A DNA stretch of 8,894 nt from Porticoccus sp. (GTDB taxonomy: Bacteria; Pseudomonadota; Gammaproteobacteria; Pseudomonadales; Porticoccaceae), in assembly GCA_002685455.1 (NCBI GenBank), contig NYXF01000130.1, forward strand, positions 1 through 8,894, read 5' to 3'. Shown in pieces: positions 1 to 3,768 of the stretch; positions within the stretch are counted from its first letter, which is position 1, and each line of letters opens with the position of its first letter. Position numbers and translations under genes: made by a program. The notes beneath the pieces are model-generated. The model saw nothing but the letters and a program-made list of their open reading frames with translations, did no database searches and was not told where the DNA came from.

Positions 1-225
1 CAATAAGGCCGCTTTTTCTTCTGGAATCGGATGTACTTCAAGGTGAATATCGGTCGCAGAGCCCCCGAACAAGAGAACAAGAAGTCTCGCAAGGTTGGGC
101 CGAGTCTGCTGAAATCTCGTCCATGACCGATACTTACCTTCATCGTAGGGGTTATACCTAGAGTTCTCGTGATAGTAGTCTTCATGCATCAAGTAATCTC
201 TAACGTAGTCTCTGTTTAGGCTCAA
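1..225 (-). CDS. Hypothetical protein, partial at the left window edge
   Basis: This is an open frame of 75 codons that begins at a TTG (225-223) and runs off the left end. The TTG shares bases with the TGA stop of the upstream gene in a TTGA junction, the same coupling used elsewhere in the operon. The visible N-terminal part is rich in Asp, Tyr, Arg and Asn (it includes YYHENSRYNPYDEGKYRSW), followed by a short hydrophobic stretch LARLLVLLFGG at about residues 45-55. That stretch is too short to call a membrane segment with confidence. I do not recognise the family. The gene is supported by the uninterrupted frame and the coupling geometry only; the C-terminus is outside the window. Confidence 0.6.
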   Translation of the reverse strand, partial: MSLNRDYVRDYLMHEDYYHENSRYNPYDEGKYRSWTRFQQTRPNLARLLVLLFGGSATDIHLEVHPIPEEKAALL

Positions 226-539
226 GCAAAGTCCTCCAGAGGGTTTTCTTCCTTGTGTAAATCATCATTCAGCGTAGCCAAGAAGTCAGCATACTCTATT
301 AGGCGACGACCAATTTCTCTGGCTTCATCAGTGGTGAGCCTCTGAGTAATTGCGGCCCCACCTGTGTTAACAGTCACTTCTATAGTTGAAAAGGGGAGGA
401 TAGTATTGGCCCTTCGGGCTTCGCAATTCGGGCAGGGGCAATCGTCTATGTCTATGCTAAACGAGTCTTCTGTGCTTCCTTCCTGACTGACGATACCAAA
501 TATCGAGTCCAAAGTAAAGTGAGCTAGTTCATGTCTCAA
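222..539 (-). CDS. Hypothetical protein with a CPCPNC cysteine cluster
   Basis: The gene encodes about 105 aa of unrecognised family. Residues around 33-38 read CPCPNC, a compact cysteine cluster that could bind a metal. The C-terminal third is a predicted helix (TTDEAREIGRRLIEYADFLATL) with an acidic tail. I chose TTG at 539 because it forms a TTGA overlap with the stop of the upstream gene and sits 7 bases after a GGAGG. GTG at 542 is the alternative but is only 4 bases from that GGAGG. The N-terminus carries an HELAH string that resembles a zincin HExxH, but the protein is too short and the motif too near the start to call a protease. It is probably co-translated with its neighbours. Confidence 0.6.
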   Translation of the reverse strand: MRHELAHFTLDSIFGIVSQEGSTEDSFSIDIDDCPCPNCEARRANTILPFSTIEVTVNTGGAAITQRLTTDEAREIGRRLIEYADFLATLNDDLHKEENPLEDFA

Positions 540-829
540 CACAAGTCCTCCATGATAACTGGTTTGCCTAAGTTAACATATACAGGAGTTGGTAGGGTGA
601 TTGCTAAGTCTGGGATGATACTTGACCTAAGAATGATGCTCATATCTTCTTTGCTACCTTCTATGGTTAAGATAAACTCTTTTAGACCACTAAAGATGAT
701 TAACACATCGACCCCGTTTACCTCAATGGATTCAGTAATTTCTATTTCCTCACCAGAGATAACTCTCTCCGCGAGTGACACTAGGTCAACTAATTCGGCA
801 CAAATCTGTCCGGCCATGAGACTTTGCAC
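536..829 (-). CDS. Hypothetical protein of 97 aa
   Basis: This frame follows the macro-domain-like gene after a gap of about 38 bases and overlaps the next gene by 4 to 7 bases. The product is acidic and alternates hydrophobic strands (VDVLIIFSG, EFILTIEG, MSIILRSSII), suggesting a small beta-rich fold with no transmembrane segment. No family is recognised. The start is GTG at 829, with a weak AGG 7 bases upstream; ATG at 817 is equally possible and would shorten the protein by four residues. The frame is open further upstream with no good start codon, so the N-terminus is the least certain part. Confidence 0.6.
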   Translation of the reverse strand: MQSLMAGQICAELVDLVSLAERVISGEEIEITESIEVNGVDVLIIFSGLKEFILTIEGSKEDMSIILRSSIIPDLAITLPTPVYVNLGKPVIMEDLC

Positions 830-867
830 AAGTAAGCCTATGCTTACTCGGTTCTTTAGAGTTTGCT

Positions 868-1323
868 TTAAAAGTCTATGAAGAATTCTACCGGAAAAGT
901 ACCATTACCAAGGTACTTTTTGACACTTTTGTACACGTTTACCGGGTCTATTTGGTCTTCTTCGTACACTCCTATGGCGGGAAACGCTATAGAGTACTTT
1001 TCATGAAGTCCCATCTCGTTCATCCTGCGAAGACCTCGAATCAACCAGTGTAATTTGTAGTGTCTGCGCACATCTCTAGTCAGCGGAAGCCAACAAATCA
1101 CTTTGGATTCTATGCCTATACTGAGCACAGGTTCACCTGGTTCAGTCAAGTTAGCATCCTGTAGTCGCCTGTAGTGACAATATGCTAGCGGATACTCTAG
1201 CTTGGCCTCGTTGATTGGATATCTGTCCCATGACTTGCGTTGATTGGTCACATGAACAGGTATTACTACCATATCAGAGTCTGTCAGAAACAGTGGTAAG
1301 TGCTTCCTTACTTCGACTACCAT
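868..1323 (-). CDS. Divergent macro-domain (ADP-ribose-binding-like) protein
   Basis: The product is 151 aa, close to a stand-alone macro domain. Family-like blocks appear in the expected order: a first strand DMVVIPVHVTN (residues 17-27), ICWLPLTRDVRRHY (76-89) in place of the usual FPTK-type segment, LIRGLRRM (94-101), and SIAFPAIGVYEED (111-123) in place of the glycine-rich phosphate-binding loop. Macro domains bind ADP-ribose or related nucleotides and some remove ADP-ribose from proteins or DNA; viral ones can counter NAD-based defences. The usual N-A-N and G-x-G motifs are poorly preserved here, so substrate and activity are uncertain. I chose ATG 1323, 7 bases from AAGGAAG; GTG 1326 would make a GTGA overlap with the upstream stop. 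The assignment is from motif order only. Confidence 0.55.
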   Translation of the reverse strand: MVVEVRKHLPLFLTDSDMVVIPVHVTNQRKSWDRYPINEAKLEYPLAYCHYRRLQDANLTEPGEPVLSIGIESKVICWLPLTRDVRRHYKLHWLIRGLRRMNEMGLHEKYSIAFPAIGVYEEDQIDPVNVYKSVKKYLGNGTFPVEFFIDF

Positions 1324-1628
1324 CACTCTTCTTCCTTAAGTAAGTTAACAGAAAGGACAAGCTCTAACCACTTCTTCCCACCCATTTGAATTGACTTATC
1401 AGATGCAAACCCACTAATCATAGCGGGATGTACATATGGTTCACTAGGTTTCTTGCTAACCGTATTGACAATAGTCACACTCTCTACAGTGGAGCCCCCA
1501 GCACTTGCAGACTTTTGTATGAGCTGAACGAAGTCCATCATTCCCTCCAGGTCATGCTTAGTCTTTGCCTTAACTCCGAGCATAATGCCCTTGTCGCCTA
1601 CCAGATTAACCAGTGCCAAAAACTTCAT
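1323..1628 (-). CDS. Hypothetical protein of 101 aa
   Basis: A soluble 101-aa product of unrecognised family. The N-terminus is a short hydrophobic strand (MKFLALVNLVGDKG), followed by a charged helix, a small-residue loop SASAGGST and a second strand block VESVTIVNTV. It starts with ATG at 1628 in an ATGA overlap with the upstream gene and has a GGAGG 7 bases before the start, so translation is very well supported. Its stop overlaps the start of the macro-domain gene. No catalytic motif, cysteine pair or membrane segment is visible. Its position among small regulators and accessory proteins gives no firm function. Confidence 0.7.
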   Translation of the reverse strand: MKFLALVNLVGDKGIMLGVKAKTKHDLEGMMDFVQLIQKSASAGGSTVESVTIVNTVSKKPSEPYVHPAMISGFASDKSIQMGGKKWLELVLSVNLLKEEE

Positions 1629-1867
1629 TCCAACTCCTCCCGTAAATACCAGACCTTTACAGAATAGGTACCTTCATAGCCGACGCACTTAACCTCGTCT
1701 ACTTCTGCGAATTCCTTGTGCCTTCTGAGAACCATAGCCAAGGTGTTAATGCCTGGTAGACTCTTTTTCTCTTCGTATAGTGCATCAATGATGGCTTGCG
1801 AAGTCATTGGCCCTCGCTTCCTCAACACCTGCTCAACATTCCCTTTCAATCTCTTATTTCTTACCAT
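1625..1867 (-). CDS. Small winged-helix DNA-binding protein
   Basis: The 80-aa product begins MVRNKRLKG and contains a helix-turn-helix-like layout: NVEQVLRKRGPMTSQAIIDALY, then NTLAMVLRRHKEF as the likely recognition helix, and a strand pair ending VKVWYLREEL as the wing. It is probably a transcription regulator. I placed the start at ATG 1867, with AGGAAG 7 bases upstream. A longer reading from ATG 1966 is open but its first 33 residues (MENQFKLTPVRF...) are low in structure and lie in another frame over the zinc-ribbon ORF 1854-1973, so I regard them as a shadow. The overlap with that ORF is then 14 bases. The general layout resembles the product of 8242-8529 in the opposite operon. Confidence 0.7.
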   Translation of the reverse strand: MVRNKRLKGNVEQVLRKRGPMTSQAIIDALYEEKKSLPGINTLAMVLRRHKEFAEVDEVKCVGYEGTYSVKVWYLREELE

Positions 1868-1973
1868 GTTTCCACTTCCTACCGGCATTGAAACAGGTGG
1901 GGCACGCGCCATCATAGATGACATATCCACAAACCTGACAGGGGTCAGTTTGAACTGATTTTCCATACAACAT
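1854..1973 (-). CDS. 39-aa zinc-ribbon protein
   Basis: Reading the minus strand from ATG 1973 gives a 39-aa protein with two cysteine pairs: C12-x2-C15 in DPCQVCGY and C24-x2-C27 in ACPTC, separated by VIYDG. This C-x2-C...C-x2-C pattern is the classic zinc ribbon or rubredoxin-like knuckle, followed by a basic tail (GRKWKHGKK). It is too small for an enzyme; a nucleic-acid or protein-binding role is likely. It lies between the recombinase stop (1991) and the winged-helix gene, filling what would otherwise be a gap. There is no strong ribosome binding site, so it may depend on translation from the recombinase gene 17 bases upstream. A longer frame on the same strand (from 1966) overlaps it and hides it. 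Confidence 0.7.
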   Translation of the reverse strand: MLYGKSVQTDPCQVCGYVIYDGACPTCFNAGRKWKHGKK

Positions 1974-1990
1974 TCTGCGTAGAAACTTAA

Positions 1991-2740
1991 TCACAGGATA
2001 GACCCCCATGTGTAAGTTTGACGCTCGTTGTCTAAGTTATAGTAGTATCCTTCGTAAAAATCTCGTCTGTTCAATATGTCCCGAACTGTTGCGGTGCTCC
2101 AACTTCTCTTGCCTGTTTTTGTCAGTACACCTGCGCCTATTAAACTTTCTACAATCGAGGAAAAGGTGCTCCCAGAGTCCCGTAGCTCGAAAATCATCTT
2201 AACGATTTCGGCCTCTGACTGCTTCACTGAAAGTATGCCTTTGTCCCCTTCGTCGCCTGTTGATGCGAACACCGAGTCGTAGCCGTAGGGAGGCTTCCCC
2301 ACCCAGCGACCCTCGTTCTTAACACCTTGAAGCCCCATGCGGGTTCGCTCTTTAGTCACTTCAACTTCCATTTGGTTAAGTGCAGTGATAATTCTAAACA
2401 CGGCCATGCCCATAGCAGTTGTAGTATCTACGTCAATGTCAAGTGCTACGAAGTTTTTACCGACCGCATTCAAGTCACTTGCCCACGACTGAGCATTCGC
2501 TGAGGAGCGGTGGAACCTGTCAAGTTTGAACGCCACGACAACATCCCATTCTTCGATTCGCTCCATCATTGACTTGAATCCATCTCTGTCCATGTTCATA
2601 CCTGTTCCCACATCAGAGAACTCTGAAATGAGCTCCCATCCCTTCATTTCGACATACTGCTTACATCGGCGTATCTGCTCGTTAACCGAGGTTTCACTCT
2701 GTAAGTCTGTGCTGATTCTTCCGTAAACTACTGCTCTCAT
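1991..2740 (-). CDS. Serine recombinase (resolvase/invertase family), compact
   Basis: The 249-aa product is a serine recombinase, which cuts and rejoins DNA through a covalent phosphoserine intermediate. The N-terminal catalytic domain (about 1-140) starts VVYGRIST, with Arg8 and the nucleophile Ser10, and continues to KLDRFHRS (72-79) with the conserved arginines and to the long helix around MEVEVTKERTRMG. A Recombinase domain follows (about 141-235): RWVGKPPYGYDS, EAEIVKMIFELRDSG, RSWSTATVRDILNRRDFYEGYY. It ends shortly after, so the zinc-ribbon and coiled-coil C-terminus of typical large serine integrases (about 450-550 aa) is missing. The start at ATG 2740 gives an ATGA overlap with the upstream zinc-finger gene; a reading from 2782 adds a nonconserved N-terminus. 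It could act in integration, resolution or inversion. Confidence 0.9.
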   Translation of the reverse strand: MRAVVYGRISTDLQSETSVNEQIRRCKQYVEMKGWELISEFSDVGTGMNMDRDGFKSMMERIEEWDVVVAFKLDRFHRSSANAQSWASDLNAVGKNFVALDIDVDTTTAMGMAVFRIITALNQMEVEVTKERTRMGLQGVKNEGRWVGKPPYGYDSVFASTGDEGDKGILSVKQSEAEIVKMIFELRDSGSTFSSIVESLIGAGVLTKTGKRSWSTATVRDILNRRDFYEGYYYNLDNERQTYTWGSIL

Positions 2741-2886
2741 TGCGAAGCCTCCTCGCACTTTGCTATGTGTCCTTCCCAGCATCCCTTTGAGCAGAACCAG
2801 TATTCACCCGGCGAGAGATGCATTCGAGCAATGAGAATGTCCTTTGTGTCAGCCACCCGATTACAATTCCTACATCTCAACATCAT
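2737..2886 (-). CDS. 49-aa zinc-finger protein
   Basis: The minus strand encodes MMLRCRNCN at the start, with C5-x2-C8, and WFCSKGCWEGHIAKC in the second half, giving a likely four-cysteine or Cys/His zinc site of the MYM/TRASH-like kind (FCSxxCWxxH). Start and stop sit in two perfect couplings: ATGA with the upstream winged-helix gene (stop 2885-2883) and ATGA with the recombinase (start 2740). This accounts for every base between the two neighbours. The role is unknown; proteins of this size usually assist DNA or RNA binding. An ATG immediately downstream (2883) would remove one residue. Confidence 0.75.
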   Translation of the reverse strand: MMLRCRNCNRVADTKDILIARMHLSPGEYWFCSKGCWEGHIAKCEEASQ

Positions 2887-3197
2887 TGTCTATCACCTTT
2901 GTACTTGAAGTGTCTAACATATTGCCTTGTCCTACCGTTGAGTACAAGGGTTCTTTTGACAGTTATCCAGCCTTCGTTAGTGAAGTATCGGCAAACAGGC
3001 ATAGCAATTCGCTCGGAGGAAGGGTCTCCCCGTAAGCGTATCACATGCTTGGCTCTCTTCTCATAGATGTCCATCACTCTTTGATAGAGATCTTCTTTGA
3101 TATACTCAACATCTCTATCTAGCGACATTAGAACCTCATAGGTAGCGACCCTCAGCTTCTCTGAGTGTAGTTTTCTTTTTGCTCCTCTTGACATCAT
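2883..3197 (-). CDS. Winged-helix-like protein of 104 aa
   Basis: The product is very basic at the N-terminus (MMSRGAKRKLHSEKLR). It then has helices KEDLYQRVMDIYEKRAKH and SSERIAMPVCRYFTNEGWI, followed by a beta hairpin VKRTLVLNGRTRQYVRHFKY that looks like the wing of a winged helix. This points to a DNA-binding regulator, although no named family is recognised. It starts with ATG 3197 in an ATGA overlap with the 48-aa gene upstream and ends in an ATGA overlap with the zinc-finger gene. As the second gene of the leftward operon, next to the divergent control region, it is a reasonable candidate for a regulator acting there; this is inference. Confidence 0.7.
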   Translation of the reverse strand: MMSRGAKRKLHSEKLRVATYEVLMSLDRDVEYIKEDLYQRVMDIYEKRAKHVIRLRGDPSSERIAMPVCRYFTNEGWITVKRTLVLNGRTRQYVRHFKYKGDRQ

Positions 3198-3340
3198 CCC
3201 ACCCGCCTAACTCGTATCGACTTGTACCGTGTTTGTAAGAAGGCAGTCGAAGCCATTTGCCTCGCCTCCGCTTCAGAGTTCTTTTTGTTGAACAGGCACC
3301 AGTGGCCGTTTGCGTCTTGATATTCTACTCTCCAAGTCAT
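3194..3340 (-). CDS. 48-aa basic protein, first gene of the leftward operon
   Basis: The frame starts at ATG 3340 with AAAGGAG (3356-3350) nine bases before it, and ends in an ATGA overlap with the next gene. The protein reads WRVEYQDANGHWCLF, then a helical EAEARQMASTAFLQ, then a basic end SIRVRRVG. Short phage proteins with this strand-helix-strand layout and an S-I-R-V-x-R-V ending are common, but I know no function for them. The strong ribosome binding site and the coupling make it a convincing gene. Being first in the operon and small and basic, it could be an early regulator or a host-interaction protein, which cannot be read from the sequence. Confidence 0.75.
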   Translation of the reverse strand: MTWRVEYQDANGHWCLFNKKNSEAEARQMASTAFLQTRYKSIRVRRVG

Positions 3341-3349
3341 TTCTTTAAT

Positions 3350-3356
3350 CTCCTTT
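3350..3356 (-). promoter_or_regulatory. Ribosome binding site of the leftward operon
   Basis: AAAGGAG on the minus strand lies nine bases before ATG 3340. It fixes the start of the first leftward gene and marks the beginning of the leftward coding block. Confidence 0.75.
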
Positions 3357-3361
3357 CGTGT

Positions 3362-3380
3362 AAGGGTGGTTTCCTGTAAA
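3362..3380 (+). repeat. 19-base direct repeat, left copy (candidate operator)
   Basis: The sequence AAGGGTGGTTTCCTGTAAA matches a second copy at 3671-3689 at 17 of 19 positions, in the same orientation. The core TTTCCTGTAAA is itself an imperfect palindrome, as expected of a repressor or activator site. This copy lies in the leader region of the leftward operon, 22 bases before ATG 3340. Alternative uses are a replication iteron or a recombinase crossover site. Confidence 0.6.
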
Positions 3381-3430
3381 CTAAGTTAAGTGTAAGGAAC
3401 CTCCCTCAAAATCCCCTACTTGATGGAGTC

Positions 3431-3438
3431 ATATAAAG
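3431..3438 (-). promoter_or_regulatory. Candidate TATA-like promoter element of the leftward operon
   Basis: On the minus strand this reads CTTTATAT, close to the archaeal TATA box, about 92 bases before ATG 3340. Archaeal initiation about 25 bases downstream would leave a leader of roughly 65 bases that includes the left 19-base repeat. The same bases read ATATAAAG on the plus strand, so orientation is not fixed by the box alone. No good bacterial -35/-10 pair was found at a suitable place for this operon. Evidence is motif resemblance only. Confidence 0.35.
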
Positions 3439-3444
3439 ATACCG

Positions 3445-3467
3445 CCCCTTTCTTTCGAAGGAAGGGG
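3445..3467. promoter_or_regulatory. 10-bp dyad (hairpin or operator) next to the TATA-like box
   Basis: CCCCTTTCTT pairs with AAGGAAGGGG around the centre TCG, giving nine Watson-Crick pairs plus one G-U pair. It lies 6 bases upstream of the leftward TATA-like box. It may be a protein-binding site or an RNA hairpin. There is no convincing T-run on either side, so a terminator is less likely. Confidence 0.5.
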
Positions 3468-3509
3468 TTCTCACTGAAGTAAACTGAAAGGAACGGCCCA
3501 GTTACTTAG

Positions 3510-3530
3510 TAAAGAAACCCGGTTTCTTTA
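3510..3530. promoter_or_regulatory. Perfect 10-bp dyad, candidate operator
   Basis: TAAAGAAACC is followed, after a single C, by its exact reverse complement GGTTTCTTTA. A perfect 21-base odd palindrome in the middle of a divergent promoter region is typical of a homodimeric regulator site. As RNA it would form a nine-pair stem with a CCG loop, followed by TCTGCGTTTTTG, so a weak rightward terminator is an alternative. Confidence 0.55.
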
Positions 3531-3568
3531 TCTGCGTTTTTGAGCTATTTAGGGGGTATCGAGGGGTA

Positions 3569-3625
3569 ATAGGTGCGGGCGAAGCCCCCTGAACAAGTCA
3601 GGAGAGCCACCTATGCCTCGCCCGC
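3569..3625 (+). promoter_or_regulatory. Structured leader RNA (putative riboswitch or thermometer-like element)
   Basis: The plus-strand RNA can form a three-way junction. P1 pairs ATAGGTG (3569-3575) with CACCTAT (3608-3614). P2 is GGGC-GAA-GCCC (3577-3587). P3 is CCTGA-ACAAG-TCAGG (3588-3602). P1 includes the first two bases of the start codon ATG 3613, and P3 includes most of the Shine-Dalgarno AGGAG (3600-3604), so this fold would hide the translation start. An exclusive alternative pairs GCGGGCGA (3575-3582) with TCGCCCGC (3618-3625). AGGGGG (3551-3556) can also pair with CCCCCT (3585-3590), breaking P2 and P3. This on/off geometry is typical of translational riboswitches. I recognise no known riboswitch class. 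Function is inferred from pairing only. Confidence 0.45.
3600..3604 (+). promoter_or_regulatory. Ribosome binding site inside the leader structure
   Basis: AGGAG lies eight bases before ATG 3613. Three of its five bases take part in the P3 stem of the structured leader, so its access could be controlled by folding. Confidence 0.5.
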
Positions 3626-3768
3626 GTGTAGACTATGACCCTTTCACACATTATACTGTCGATTTATCTCAAGGGTACTTTCCTGTAAAGCTAGGTTTCG
3701 GGAAGGGTAGTTTAATAAACCGAGTATGGCCTAGGCCAACTTGCGAAAAGAGGAGTGAATATGGATAA
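3613..3768 (+). CDS. 51-aa basic small protein (candidate), first ORF of the rightward operon
   Basis: ATG 3613 follows AGGAG at 8-base spacing and opens a 51-codon frame ending at TAA 3766-3768. It overlaps the start of the next gene (ATG 3761) by 8 bases, as in other junctions here. The product starts MPRPRVDYDPF and is rich in aromatic residues, Gly and Arg (QGYFPVKLGFGKGS), with one cysteine. No family is recognised. The first codons pair with the leader (alternative helix 3575-3582/3618-3625), so it could be a regulated gene or a leader peptide for the operon. Against it: the frame also spans a copy of the 19-base repeat, and a bacterial-type promoter could lie inside it, so it may be non-coding. 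Confidence 0.45.
   Translation: MPRPRVDYDPFTHYTVDLSQGYFPVKLGFGKGSLINRVWPRPTCEKRSEYG
3629..3657 (+). promoter_or_regulatory. Weak sigma70-like promoter candidate
   Basis: TAGACT (3629-3634) and TATACT (3652-3657) are spaced by 17 bases, matching the TTGACA and TATAAT consensus at four and five of six positions. Transcripts would start near 3664, just before the right copy of the 19-base repeat, and would begin the operon at the gene starting 3761. It is meaningful only if the host is a bacterium, and it falls inside the 51-aa frame. Confidence 0.25.
3671..3689 (+). repeat. 19-base direct repeat, right copy (candidate operator)
   Basis: AAGGGTACTTTCCTGTAAA repeats the element at 3362-3380 with two differences, both in the two spacer bases after AAGGGT. 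It lies 72 bases upstream of ATG 3761. One copy next to each divergent operon suggests one regulator that controls both. Confidence 0.6.

Larger units (their letters stand above)
3341..3612. other. Divergent intergenic control region
   Basis: No protein gene is supported in these 272 bases, which separate the two operons. They hold a leftward TATA-like box, two strong dyads (3445-3467 and 3510-3530), one copy of the 19-base repeat, a G-rich stretch AGGGGGTATCGAGGGGTA (3551-3568) and most of the structured leader of the rightward operon. A 19-codon frame from ATG 3422 has no ribosome binding site and is not called. This is the likely site of transcription control for both operons; a replication origin could also lie here. 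Confidence 0.7.

Noticed and set aside
222..539. HELAH string at the N-terminus resembling a zincin HExxH protease motif
   Set aside because: The motif lies within the first ten residues of a 105-aa protein, without the fold needed before it or a third ligand after it.
1625..1966. 113-aa reading of the winged-helix gene from ATG 1966
   Set aside because: Its first 33 residues overlie the zinc-ribbon frame and look non-structural; ATG 1867 has a better ribosome binding site.
3445..3467. Hairpin read as a Rho-independent terminator
   Set aside because: No T-run follows on either strand, and there is no upstream gene end nearby for it to serve.
3422..3481. 19-codon frame on the plus strand in the intergenic region
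   Set aside because: No ribosome binding site, very short, and it lies over the TATA-like box and a dyad.
3551..3579. Possible G-quadruplex in the G-rich stretch
   Set aside because: Only three G-runs have three or more Gs, so a stable quadruplex is doubtful; duplex pairing with the nearby C-runs explains the bases better.
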